Source: SZUA-430 sp964647355
GTDB taxonomy: Bacteria; Pseudomonadota; Alphaproteobacteria; Micropepsales; Micropepsaceae
Length of the DNA: 47,806 bases
Assembly (NCBI GenBank): GCA_964647355.1
Contig: CAZYGK010000013.1
Span: 1-47,806, forward strand
Direction: 5' to 3'
Position 1 is the first letter of the stretch, and the number at the start of each line of letters is the position of its first letter. Below, in pieces: positions 39,036 to 47,106 of the stretch. The notes under the pieces were generated by a model that was given only the letters and a program-made list of their open reading frames with translations, had not been told where the DNA came from and ran no database searches. Both the position numbers and the translations under genes were made by a program.

Positions 39036-40316
39036 TTAAGCCGCCTCGCTCATGGCGGATTTGGAAGGCATGCCCGGCGACCCCGTAATCAGGCGAACGC
39101 CCCGCTTGTAGGTGAAATAGCTCCACGCCCACCCGGTAGCGACGAAGAAGCGGTTGCGGAAGCCGATCAGGAAGTACACGTGCGCGACCGACCACAACAC
39201 CCACGCGATCAGCCCCTTCAGCCGTACAAAGCCGAAATCGACCACAGCCTTCGAGTGCCCGATCGTCGCCAGGTTTCCATAGTCCGCATAACGGAACGCA
39301 TCCGGCAGCGTCTTCTTCATCGCATGCGCGGCAACCAAGCGGCCGACATAGAGCCCAGCTTGCTTCGCCGCCGGCGCAACGCCGGGAAGCATCTTGCCGT
39401 CGGCGTCCTTGAAGGCAGCGGTGTCGCCGATCACGAACACGTCCTTCGCACCCGGCACCGAGAAGTCGCTGTTCACGATCACCCGCCCCGCGCGATCGCA
39501 CGGCACCTTGAGCCACTCGCCTGCCGGAGAGGCGCGCACGCCCGCGGCCCAAACGACCGTCTTTGCTGGGATCGGCGCAGTTCCCAACATCACGCTGTCG
39601 GCCGAAATGTCTGTGACCGGCACGCCGAGCTTCACCTCGACGCCCATCGCCTCCAGCGCATGCTTTGCTTCTGCCGACAGCGTCTCCGGAAACGACGGCA
39701 GCAACCTCGGCCCCGCTTCGATCAGCAGGATCTTGGAGCAGTGCGGTGTAATCGAACGGAAATCCTTCGTGATCGACCGGCGCGCGAGCTCGGCAATTGC
39801 GCCTGCCATCTCGACGCCTGTGGGGCCGCCGCCGACGATGACGAACGTCAGCAGCGCATCGCGCTTAGCTTTGTCTTTTTCGACCTCCGCGCGTTCGAAC
39901 GCGAGGAGAATCTTGGCCCGCACGCGCGTAGCGTCGTCGACCGTTTTGATGCCGGGAGCAACCGTCTCCCAGTGGTCCTTGCCGAAATAGCTGTGCCGCG
40001 CACCCGTGGCGATGATGAGATGATCGTAAGCGAGAACATGCCCGCCCGCGGTGCGCAATGTCTTTCCCGACGTGTCGACGCCAGTCACCTCGTCGAGAAG
40101 AACGCGCAGATTGGGCTGGTCGCGCAGGATGCTGCGGATCGGCTGCGCAATTTCGGCCGGCGACAGCGACGCCGTGGCCACCTGGTAGAGCAGCGGCTGA
40201 AACAGATGATAGTTGTGGCGGTCGACGATCGTTATGTCGACGTCTGCGTCCTTCAGCGCCTTCGCGGCCGACAAGCCGCCGAATCCGGCGCCCACGATGA
40301 CGACGCGGGGCTTCAT
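39036..40316 (-). CDS. ndh: Type II NADH dehydrogenase (NAD(P)/FAD-dependent)
   Basis: 426 residues of the NDH-2 family, which feeds electrons from NADH to quinone without proton pumping. The FAD-binding motif is VIVGAGFGGLSAAKAL near the N-terminus. HNYHLFQPLLYQVATASL is the NDH-2 signature, and the NADH-binding motif is FVIVGGGPTGVEMAGAI. AKTVVWAAGV and VFVIGDTAA complete the FAD site. The C-terminal segment LIAWVLWSVAHVYFLIGFRN is the amphipathic/hydrophobic membrane anchor. The start at 40316 follows GGGAG. It is a peripheral inner-membrane enzyme. It is followed immediately by the largest dispersed repeat. Confidence 0.92.
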   Translation of the reverse strand: MKPRVVIVGAGFGGLSAAKALKDADVDITIVDRHNYHLFQPLLYQVATASLSPAEIAQPIRSILRDQPNLRVLLDEVTGVDTSGKTLRTAGGHVLAYDHLIIATGARHSYFGKDHWETVAPGIKTVDDATRVRAKILLAFERAEVEKDKAKRDALLTFVIVGGGPTGVEMAGAIAELARRSITKDFRSITPHCSKILLIEAGPRLLPSFPETLSAEAKHALEAMGVEVKLGVPVTDISADSVMLGTAPIPAKTVVWAAGVRASPAGEWLKVPCDRAGRVIVNSDFSVPGAKDVFVIGDTAAFKDADGKMLPGVAPAAKQAGLYVGRLVAAHAMKKTLPDAFRYADYGNLATIGHSKAVVDFGFVRLKGLIAWVLWSVAHVYFLIGFRNRFFVATGWAWSYFTYKRGVRLITGSPGMPSKSAMSEAA

Positions 40317-40375
40317 TGATGAGGGCTCCCTCTCGCGCATGGATATAGAGCGTGGATGCATCGCCGTCATCCCCG

Positions 40376-41572
40376 TTAACCGGGTTCTTTGATCTGAACG
40401 GTGACAGCCGCCGCAAGAGCCAACGCAACGCCGAGTGCGATAACCGTCTCGGTCCAACCGAACATGTCGAACACGATCCCGAGCGCCGCCGAACCGGCCA
40501 GTCCGCCGAGGTAGTACGACGCAAGGTAAATCCCGCTCGCCGCACCGCGCTCCGTCGTTGCGGTGCGGCTGACGTAACCGGTTGCCGCAGCCTGTGCGAA
40601 GAACGTGCCTACGGCGACGAGGACCAAACCGGCCATGATCGCAATCAGCTCTGGAACCAGCAGCAACGGCAGTCCGGCTCCGGCAACCGCGAACGAAGCC
40701 CAGAACGTAGGCCGCGCACCGTAGCGAACGGCGGCTGTACCGGCGAGCGGCGTCGTGAGCACCGACGGCAGGAACACGAAATAGACGAGACCGAGCGTCA
40801 TCGGCGAGAGCGAAATCGGAGCCTGCGCCAGCACGAAGTTCACGTAGGTGAAGGTCGCGAGGAACACGAACAGGATGATGAAGCCGAGGAAGAACGCAGC
40901 TCTGAGCGAAGGGTTGCGAAAGTGCGCAGCCCAAGCCGCGAGAGGCGACTTCGACATCATGCCGCTCATCGGCGTCATCTTTTGGAGCGTAACGAAGACG
41001 AGCGCGGCACCCAAAAGGTTCAATCCGGCGAAAACGAAGAACGTGGCTTCCAGGCCCAGCGAACCGGCAAGCGACGCCGACATCAGACGCCCGAACAGGT
41101 TGCAGGCGACGTTGCCCGTCACGTAAGCGGCAAGCGCGCTCGCCACCTCGTCCGCGCTGTATTGTTCGGCGAGATAAGCCATCGTCAGCGTGAACGCGGA
41201 GGCCATGCAGACGCCCTGGGCGATACGCAACCATGTGAAGGTCGCAAGGTCGGGCATCGTGCCCAAAAGCGTCGTGGGTATCGCAAGCAAGGCGAGACTG
41301 ACCCAGATCCCGCGCCGCCGGTTGATCTTCGAGGCAACGAACGCCATCACGAAGCCCGCCGCCGCCATACCGAGCGTGCTCGCGTTGACGGCAAATCCCA
41401 TCTGCGCCGGTGTGACGCCGTAGGCCTTCGTGAGCGAGGGCAGAATCGCCTGCGCCGCAAACAGATCGACGAGCGTCAAAAAGCTGATGATGCCTATGAC
41501 CGCCAGGCGGAAAGCAAGCGACGGCATGCCGGCAGTCGCAGAAGGCGCATCAAGCGTGGCAATGCGGGCCAT
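40376..41572 (-). CDS. MFS transporter
   Basis: 398 residues with twelve predicted transmembrane segments. The loop between TM2 and TM3 reads FVASKINRRRGIWVSLALLA, a recognisable form of the MFS motif A (G-x-x-x-D/R-R-x-G-R/W). The N-terminal region IISFLTLVDLFAAQAILPSL and AEQYSADEVASALAAYVTGN are typical of the YnfM-like/drug-efflux group (DHA1). Substrates cannot be inferred. A strong bidirectional terminator lies 26 bp upstream of the start, separating it from the cupin gene. NADH dehydrogenase follows 59 bp downstream. Confidence 0.9.
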   Translation of the reverse strand: MARIATLDAPSATAGMPSLAFRLAVIGIISFLTLVDLFAAQAILPSLTKAYGVTPAQMGFAVNASTLGMAAAGFVMAFVASKINRRRGIWVSLALLAIPTTLLGTMPDLATFTWLRIAQGVCMASAFTLTMAYLAEQYSADEVASALAAYVTGNVACNLFGRLMSASLAGSLGLEATFFVFAGLNLLGAALVFVTLQKMTPMSGMMSKSPLAAWAAHFRNPSLRAAFFLGFIILFVFLATFTYVNFVLAQAPISLSPMTLGLVYFVFLPSVLTTPLAGTAAVRYGARPTFWASFAVAGAGLPLLLVPELIAIMAGLVLVAVGTFFAQAAATGYVSRTATTERGAASGIYLASYYLGGLAGSAALGIVFDMFGWTETVIALGVALALAAAVTVQIKEPG

Positions 41573-41589
41573 TGAGAAACTCCTCGGTG

Positions 41590-41636
41590 AAAAAGACGGC
41601 GGCGTCCGCTGTGGGGTTAGCGGACGCCGCCTTTTC
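41590..41636 (-). terminator. Bidirectional terminator hairpin after the cupin gene
   Basis: GGCGGCGTCCGCT (41598-41610) pairs perfectly with AGCGGACGCCGCC (41619-41631). On the minus strand it is followed by GTCTTTTTC, and on the plus strand by TTTTC. It lies about 64 bp after the cupin stop and just upstream of the MFS start. Confidence 0.9.
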
Positions 41637-41694
41637 GGTACTCGCGCGTACGGGGGAGAGGGCCTTGGGGGGATTCGCGCGAGGACCTATTCGC

Positions 41695-42171
41695 TTACAT
41701 GCCGCCTTCTTTCATCATCGGCGTCGGCACGATATCGGCGGAGATCAGCGTGACGGGCTTATTGGTGTTGTTGCGCCACCAGTGCGACAGGCTGCCGGCT
41801 TCGACCGCGACGTCGCCCGTCTTGTGCTCGATCGGAACCGTACAGGTGGAGCGGTATTCCGTGACGGCGCCGTCGACGACATAGATGTTCGCCGGGCGCT
41901 CGGCGTGACTGTGGTTCGGCACGATGCCGCCCGGCTGAATGACCAGTTTGCGCAGGCGCATCGTCTTGCCCGCAACATTGTATCCGTTGCCGAGGTCGAT
42001 CGCGCCGATCACGTTGTCGGTGACGTCCTTCGGCATCGTCGCGACGGCAAGCGGGCTCGCGCCTTCCTTGCCCGCGGGACAATCGCCGGCCACGGCCGCC
42101 GGGGTTAGCGCAAATCCGCCGATCGCAAGCAAGCTCGCCGCCGACAGGGTCTTCAGGGACTTCGTAAGCAT
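41695..42171 (-). CDS. Exported cupin-domain protein
   Basis: 158 residues. The signal peptide is about 1-28 (MLTKSLKTLSAASLLAIGGF), followed by a single-domain cupin. Cupin motif 1 is PGGIVPNHSHAERPANIYVV, supplying the two His and Glu metal ligands, and motif 2 is EAGSLSHWWRN with a third His. There are two cysteines in the mature protein (near 31 and 110). Small periplasmic cupins may be dioxygenases, isomerases or sensors; no substrate is indicated. It is divergent from the peroxiredoxin-like pair at 42341 and ends at a strong terminator. Confidence 0.85.
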   Translation of the reverse strand: MLTKSLKTLSAASLLAIGGFALTPAAVAGDCPAGKEGASPLAVATMPKDVTDNVIGAIDLGNGYNVAGKTMRLRKLVIQPGGIVPNHSHAERPANIYVVDGAVTEYRSTCTVPIEHKTGDVAVEAGSLSHWWRNNTNKPVTLISADIVPTPMMKEGGM

Positions 42172-42340
42172 AGGGTTCTCCTTGAGGGTTCCAAGACTGA
42201 CTGGGCCATAACCTCAGCGTCGCTTGTCACCATCGTCGAACCCGGTCACGAACGAAAATGCCGTTTGCCTGCCGATTGGATAGCCGCCCGCTATTGCGTT
42301 GTGATTGTGCTGTGACATCAGAAACGCGTAGTTTCCCTTC

Positions 42341-42991
42341 ATGAAATCGCCGACTCTGACCGAAATTCTGGCCGATCTGCGCAGCAAGATCGGAGAACCG
42401 TACGCCTCGCTCAACGACGCCGTCATCAAGCGCATCGTCGAATCCGAAACCGCAACGCGCGCGCTGAAGGCCGGAGACGCATGTCCCGACTTCGCCTTGA
42501 TGAATGCCGAAGGGCAGCTCGTGCGCCTGCAGGATCTGCTGCAGCACGGCCCGCTCGTGCTCAGCTTTTACCGCGGCGTGTGGTGTCCGTTCTGCTCAGC
42601 CGAGCTCGAGGCACTGCACGAGGCCGAACCGCGCATCAAGGCGGCAGGCGCGACGCTCGTCGCCGTGAGCCCTGAGGCGCGCGGCCTGCCGCTGCAGGTC
42701 AAGCGCGAACGCAAGTTCAACTTCGAAATTCTAAGCGATTTCGACAACGGCCTCGCGCTGACGTTCGGTCTCGTTCATCCCGTCACGCCGGAATTCGTCG
42801 ATGTCTTTACGAAGGCGGGCACCGAGTTTCCGCTGATCTACGGCAACGACAGCTGGTTCTTGCCGTTGCCCGGAACCTTCATTGTGGGCGGCGATGGCGT
42901 GATCGTGCACGCCTACGTCAATCCTGAGTTTCGCGAGCGCCTCGATCCCGAATGTATTGTGGAGTTGCTTGCCGGGGTCGCAAAGAAATGA
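42341..42991 (+). CDS. Peroxiredoxin-like (AhpC/TSA family) protein 1
   Basis: 216 residues with a thioredoxin-fold core. The N-terminal helical extension is about 45 residues, then CPDFALMNAEGQLVRLQDLL, and the active site LSFYRGVWCPFCSAELEAL with a CxxC. This belongs to the 'peroxiredoxin-like' branch that has WCPxC rather than the PxxxTxxC of true peroxiredoxins, so it may be a thiol reductase or peroxidase. The end overlaps the next gene in ATGA. It is divergent from the cupin gene. No signal peptide is present, so it should be cytoplasmic. Confidence 0.85.
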   Translation: MKSPTLTEILADLRSKIGEPYASLNDAVIKRIVESETATRALKAGDACPDFALMNAEGQLVRLQDLLQHGPLVLSFYRGVWCPFCSAELEALHEAEPRIKAAGATLVAVSPEARGLPLQVKRERKFNFEILSDFDNGLALTFGLVHPVTPEFVDVFTKAGTEFPLIYGNDSWFLPLPGTFIVGGDGVIVHAYVNPEFRERLDPECIVELLAGVAKK

Positions 42992-43623
42992 CGCTCGACG
43001 ACAAGCTCAAAGCGATCCGCGACGGGGCAAACCCGGCCGGCATGAAGCTCTACGACGACCTCATTGCACATCTGAGGGCGAGTGGCGCGCTCGACAACGT
43101 GGTGAGAGCCGGCGCGACCTTCCCCGATTTCGCTTTGCCGGACGCCGAAGGCAGGATCGTCACGCGCGCGGCGCTCCTCTCGCACGGTCCCGCCGTCATC
43201 GTGTTCGATCGCGGAGCGTGGTGTCCCTACTGCACGCTGGTACTATCCGAACTGGGAAAGCTCGCGCAGGCGTTGAAGGCCGCCGGTGCCACCGTCGTTG
43301 CCGTCACGCCCGAAGTCGGTGGCGGTGCTTCGCGTATCAAGGCGCAATGCGGCATCGATTTCGATGTGCTCACCGATATAGACAATGTGCTCGGGATGGA
43401 ATGCGGGCTCGTGTTTCCTGTGCCCGACAACATCCGCCGTGCCTATTTGGAGAAGGGCATCGACCTGGAACGGATCAACGGAAACGACATGTGGTTGCTG
43501 CCCGCGCCGGCGACCTTCGTGGTCGCGAAGGATGCCACGGTCAGCCACACGTTCGTGGACATCGACTTCCGCTACCGCGTGGAACCCGCGGAAATCCTCA
43601 AGGCCGTGCAAGCGCTGCGCTGA
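42988..43623 (+). CDS. Peroxiredoxin-like (AhpC/TSA family) protein 2
   Basis: 211 residues, paralogous and collinear with the preceding gene. FPDFALPDAEGRIVTRAALL and VIVFDRGAWCPYCTLVLSEL give the domain and CxxC active site. The usual FYRG before the site is FDRG here, replacing the tyrosine with aspartate. LLPAPATFVVAKDATVSHTF matches LPLPGTFIVGGDGVIVHAYV of copy 1. The ATG overlaps the upstream stop (ATGA), so equal amounts of both proteins are likely. A complementary pair or heterodimer is possible. Tandem duplication with divergence of the active-site neighbourhood suggests different substrates. Confidence 0.85.
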   Translation: MTLDDKLKAIRDGANPAGMKLYDDLIAHLRASGALDNVVRAGATFPDFALPDAEGRIVTRAALLSHGPAVIVFDRGAWCPYCTLVLSELGKLAQALKAAGATVVAVTPEVGGGASRIKAQCGIDFDVLTDIDNVLGMECGLVFPVPDNIRRAYLEKGIDLERINGNDMWLLPAPATFVVAKDATVSHTFVDIDFRYRVEPAEILKAVQALR

Positions 43624-43697
43624 GAAACGCCGGTCCCTATTTGCGCCGAATCGGGCGTTGCACCATCCTCGCTGCGTGATTCGCGAGAGGACCGACC

Positions 43698-43889
43698 ATG
43701 GCAAGCCCGACCGATTTCGCGCTGAAGCACAGCGTAGCTACCGCCTGTGCGATACCGGCCACCGTTGCCGCAAACTGGTACCTTGAAACGCTGAGCCCCG
43801 CGGGCATCGCGCTCGTGTTCATCCTGTTCATGGCGGTGTTCAACGGCATCGCTGTCTTCGTATCGGCGCGCAAGAGCCAAGAAGAGTAG
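43698..43889 (+). CDS. Small membrane protein of unknown function
   Basis: 63 residues with two hydrophobic segments (about 14-30, TACAIPATVAANWYL, and 34-55, PAGIALVFILFMAVFNGIAV) and a charged C-terminus. The ribosome binding site GAGAGG precedes the ATG. I do not recognise a family, although the pattern resembles small alphaproteobacterial hypothetical proteins. The next gene begins 10 bp after the stop, so the two are probably co-expressed. Confidence 0.65.
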   Translation: MASPTDFALKHSVATACAIPATVAANWYLETLSPAGIALVFILFMAVFNGIAVFVSARKSQEE

Positions 43890-43899
43890 CGCAGCGCCC

Positions 43900-44847
43900 A
43901 TGCGCATCGCTCTGATCCTTGGCGCTGTCGTTGCCGTGCTGGCGATCGCGTCGCTGTTTCTTCTCGGATCGGAACTCCCGGCGGATTTTCCGCGCGATCA
44001 AGTCACAATGTCGGCGCCCAAGCCCGAGGCACCACCTCCGGCGAGCGAAGCGGTGCCCGAGCCCGCCGACCTCGAAGCAATCGAGCCGGCTTCAGGTCCC
44101 GAATACACCGGAACGAAAGACCCGCCGCCGGCCGCACACGACCCGGAACCGGAGCCGCTTCCGCCGGCTGCCGCCGGCGATCCGCCGGTCTCGGCGGCGC
44201 TCCCAAAGAAGAACGGCCACAGCGGCGCGAAGGTGTTGAGCTATTTCCAGCAGTCGATCACCACGCTCGACACGAAGCGCGCGTTCGGCTTCGTCCTCTT
44301 ACCCAGGGCCGCCGTGACGGACGAGGAAAAGCGTAGCCACAAAGCGTTCTGCGAGATCATGCTCGCGTCGATGGACTACATGTCGCCGGGCGCCGTGGCC
44401 GCATCCGCGCCGTCCAAAGTGCTGGCGACCTACTGGCCGATCGTCATCGGCCGTGATGCCGTCGAAATTGCAGCAGCGTTTTCCGCGCGCGACTGCAACG
44501 ACCTGATCGCCTGGTACGATCACGCGCTCGCCCGCAAGCTCGCCGCCAATGCCGGCGTCGCCGATCTGTCCGGCCCGCTTCTCATCACCTGGCCCTCGGG
44601 CGAGGCCGCCGACGCCGTGCGCGATCCGTTGATTGTCGACTTCTCGAAAGCCGATCACGTTCGCGCGACGAAGGCGCTGCAATACTGGTTCCGACAACTG
44701 AAGAGCCGCCCCGAGCTTTGGACGAACCGCATCCGCGAAGGCACGATCCGCGCCGAACTCGCCGACGCCGTGAACGACACCGCCGGCGTTGTGCTCGCCG
44801 TGATGTCGGGCAAGTGGGAGAGCCTGAAGACGGTTGCGAACCCTTAG
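43900..44847 (+). CDS. Membrane-anchored protein with Pro/Glu-rich linker, unknown function
   Basis: 315 residues. An N-terminal signal anchor (about 3-23) is followed by an acidic Pro/Glu/Ala-rich linker (about 35-103, for example PKPEAPPPASEAVPEPADLE). A mostly helical C-terminal domain (about 108-315) starts GAKVLSYFQQSITTLDTKRA and contains one cysteine pair (CEIM and RDCN). The linker would hold the domain away from the membrane, in the periplasm if the N-in topology is right. No family is recognised. It follows the 63-residue membrane protein by 10 bp. Its stop codon shares four bases with the convergent gene. Confidence 0.65.
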   Translation: MRIALILGAVVAVLAIASLFLLGSELPADFPRDQVTMSAPKPEAPPPASEAVPEPADLEAIEPASGPEYTGTKDPPPAAHDPEPEPLPPAAAGDPPVSAALPKKNGHSGAKVLSYFQQSITTLDTKRAFGFVLLPRAAVTDEEKRSHKAFCEIMLASMDYMSPGAVAASAPSKVLATYWPIVIGRDAVEIAAAFSARDCNDLIAWYDHALARKLAANAGVADLSGPLLITWPSGEAADAVRDPLIVDFSKADHVRATKALQYWFRQLKSRPELWTNRIREGTIRAELADAVNDTAGVVLAVMSGKWESLKTVANP

Positions 44848-45905
44848 GCGTTCAGATCCTCGCGCCGCACGCCGTCGAACCCCAGGATGAAATCCGCACC
44901 GTAAGCGAGGCTCGGCGTCTGAAACCCTGCCTTCACCTCGCCGTCGGCGGCGCGCCTGGCGATCGCAAGTCCCGTCGCCGCTGTCAGCGTATAGCCTTCC
45001 GGCGTACGCAGCCGCGAGCGCACCGTATCGCCCTTCGCATTGCGCGCGACGGCGATCAGGATAGCCTCGCCCTTGCGCCGCTGCTCGTCGGTGGGGCCTT
45101 CGGGCTGCTTGTCGATCTGCCGCTTCAAGATCGTCTGCATGAACGGCAGTCCCAAAAACGCCTTCAACAGGAACGGCATCTTCATCATCCGCGCGATCTG
45201 CGGCGAAGACTCGAAGTGCACCTCGATGTTCGGGATCTTGGTCGAGTGATAGGCCGTCGACACGTCGCCCCAGGGCATCGCTATCGTGGGCTTCGTTCCG
45301 CTCCCGAAATCGATCAAGTCTTCGTTCGCGCCCTCAAGCTGTTCGATTTCGCCATTCCGCCGCACGAACGTGCCCTTCGCAATCCCCTCGACCCCGGTCT
45401 TCGCCGTGCCGCGAGACATGTGACCAAGCCCGCCGATATAGAGCTTCAAGTCCTCTGCATCCGGCAGGCGCCGCGCCACATGCGCCGCCAAGCAATCCGA
45501 CGGCACGACGTCGAACCCGACGCCCGGCAGCAACATCACGCCGGCTTTTTTCGCCTCCGCATCGCGCGCGGCCAACGCCTCGAAAACGGCGATCTCGCCG
45601 GTGATGTCCAGGTAGTGCGTCTTCGTGCGAATGCACGCATCAGCCATCGGCTGCGACGTGGCCGAGAACGGCCCCGCGATATGCAGCACCACGGCGACCT
45701 CGTTCAGCGCCTTGTCGAGCTTCTCCGTCTCGTTGAGATAGAACGCCCGCCACTCAAGCCCAAGCTCGTCGGCGAGCGGCTGGACCTTCTCGACGCTGCG
45801 TCCGGCCAGAATGGGCGTAAGCCCCATCTGCTTCGCCGTGCGCGCGGTGAGCTTTCCCGTGTAACCGGTTGCGCCGTAGATCAGAATCTTCCCCGCTCGC
45901 GACAT
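44844..45905 (-). CDS. Saccharopine dehydrogenase-like/trans-acting enoyl reductase family protein
   Basis: 353-residue NAD(P)-binding Rossmann protein. The dinucleotide motif is ILIYGATGYTGKLTARTA (about 7-24), then AGRSVEKVQPLADELGLEWR. HIAGPFSATSQPMADACI and THYLDITGEIAVFEA are hallmarks of the group containing bacterial saccharopine-dehydrogenase-like proteins and mycobacterial trans-acting enoyl reductase. The C-terminal domain has AMPWGDVSTAYHSTKIPNIE. The reaction is uncertain; membership in a lysine pathway is not implied. It is convergent with the gene ending at 44847, overlapping by 4 bp. The TetR operator lies upstream of its start, so both divergent genes could respond to it. Confidence 0.85.
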   Translation of the reverse strand: MSRAGKILIYGATGYTGKLTARTAKQMGLTPILAGRSVEKVQPLADELGLEWRAFYLNETEKLDKALNEVAVVLHIAGPFSATSQPMADACIRTKTHYLDITGEIAVFEALAARDAEAKKAGVMLLPGVGFDVVPSDCLAAHVARRLPDAEDLKLYIGGLGHMSRGTAKTGVEGIAKGTFVRRNGEIEQLEGANEDLIDFGSGTKPTIAMPWGDVSTAYHSTKIPNIEVHFESSPQIARMMKMPFLLKAFLGLPFMQTILKRQIDKQPEGPTDEQRRKGEAILIAVARNAKGDTVRSRLRTPEGYTLTAATGLAIARRAADGEVKAGFQTPSLAYGADFILGFDGVRREDLNA

Positions 45906-45987
45906 GACGTTCTCCCTTTGTCACGGCGTTATACCTGCACAGGCGACGAACACAACGCCCGATGCAAGCGCCGCGTGTGCGGGTCGT

Positions 45988-46018
45988 GATTTGACAGTTC
46001 GTCGATTATTGTCAAATC
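45988..46018. promoter_or_regulatory. Candidate TetR operator
   Basis: GATTTGACA (45988-45996) and TGTCAAATC (46010-46018) are perfect 9-bp arms with a 13-bp centre. The dyad ends 7 bp before the TetR start codon, in the space shared with the divergent saccharopine-dehydrogenase-like gene. It is a strong candidate for autoregulation of the TetR-iorA-iorB operon. Confidence 0.75.
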
Positions 46019-46025
46019 TGTCGCC

Positions 46026-46649
46026 ATGGATCCGAAGCACGCCATCCTGCGCGCGGCGCAAGTCGTTTTCGCCCGCCACGGGTTTCGTCAGACCTCGATG
46101 GCGATGGTGGCCGACGAGGCGCAGTTGACACGCCAGGCGCTCTACCACCATTTCGATTCCAAAGAGGCGCTGTTCGCAGCCCTGGTCGATCTGCTGCAGG
46201 AAGACGGCGTCGCCGCCGCCAGGCAAGCCGCCGCGCAAGGCGGGCGCGATGCCGCCGGCGCCGTCGCCCGGATCGTCGCCGCCTATCACGCAAGCCTGGT
46301 CGCAAGCGTCGCCGGTTCGCCCTACACGGCCGAACTGATCGACGAGAGCAGCCGCCAATGCGGCGCCGCGATCTCGGCTCACGCCAAGCGCTTCGAGAAA
46401 GTTCTAGAGACCGCGATCGCAGGGCTCTCGCGCGCGGGCGGCTTGACGCTGCGCGGGATCGGCGCGCGCGAACTCGCCGAAATGATCGCCGTCGCCGCCA
46501 AGGGCGTGAAGGTCGCCTACGCCGCCGAAGGCGAGGCGGCCTACGGACAGGCTCTGAAACGTATCGTCGAATTGATTTGTGCCGGCGCGGGCGCCTTGCC
46601 CGCTAAGGCGCCGCAACGCATGGGGACAGCAAGGAGACTAAGCCGATGA
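46026..46649 (+). CDS. TetR family transcriptional regulator
   Basis: 207 residues. The N-terminal helix-turn-helix (about 8-55) reads ILRAAQVVFARHGFRQTSMA followed by VADEAQLTRQALYHHFDSKE, the standard TetR layout, with helical effector-binding domain after that. The ligand pocket cannot be typed from sequence. The stop TGA overlaps the iorA ATG in ATGA, so the regulator is translated with the enzyme it presumably controls. The perfect dyad at 45988-46018 is its probable operator; substrate or product of the molybdenum enzyme is a natural inducer candidate. Confidence 0.92.
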   Translation: MDPKHAILRAAQVVFARHGFRQTSMAMVADEAQLTRQALYHHFDSKEALFAALVDLLQEDGVAAARQAAAQGGRDAAGAVARIVAAYHASLVASVAGSPYTAELIDESSRQCGAAISAHAKRFEKVLETAIAGLSRAGGLTLRGIGARELAEMIAVAAKGVKVAYAAEGEAAYGQALKRIVELICAGAGALPAKAPQRMGTARRLSR

Positions 46650-47095
46650 TCACAATCAACGTGAACGGCACACCGCATTCGGTGGAGGCCGAAGATGGTA
46701 TGCCGCTACTCTGGGTGCTGCGCGACGTACTCAACATGACGGGCACGAAGTACGGGTGCGGCGTCGGCTCTTGCGGGGCCTGTACGGTGCTTATCGACGG
46801 CGCCGCCACGCGCAGCTGTTCGTTTCCTGCAGCGCTTGCAGCGAACAAGAACATCACCACGATCGAAGGTCTGAAGACCGGCGACACGCTGCACAAGGTC
46901 CAGCAAGCCTGGATCGAGGCGCAGGCGCCGCAATGCGGCTTCTGCCAGTCGGGCCAGATCATGGCAGCCGTCGCGCTTCTGAAAGAGAAGCCGCAGCCTA
47001 CCGACGCCGACATCGACGCAGCGATGACGAACATCTGCCGCTGCGGCGCCTATTCCCAAATCCGCGCGGCGATCCACGCCGCCGCCAAAGTATAA
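46646..47095 (+). CDS. iorA: [2Fe-2S] subunit of a molybdenum hydroxylase (IorA-like)
   Basis: 149 residues, the full length of isoquinoline 1-oxidoreductase alpha-type subunits. The N-terminal plant-type [2Fe-2S] cluster uses Cys38, Cys43, Cys46 and Cys58 (YGCGVGSCGACTVLI). The second cluster domain has Cys97, Cys100, Cys131 and Cys133 (QCGFCQSGQI and NICRCGAY). It passes electrons from the molybdenum cofactor subunit to an acceptor. There is no signal peptide; IorAB complexes are commonly exported together with the Tat-signal-bearing large subunit. It overlaps the TetR gene upstream and is followed by iorB after 11 bp. Confidence 0.92.
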   Translation: MITINVNGTPHSVEAEDGMPLLWVLRDVLNMTGTKYGCGVGSCGACTVLIDGAATRSCSFPAALAANKNITTIEGLKTGDTLHKVQQAWIEAQAPQCGFCQSGQIMAAVALLKEKPQPTDADIDAAMTNICRCGAYSQIRAAIHAAAKV

Positions 47096-47106
47096 GGAGA
47101 CGCACC

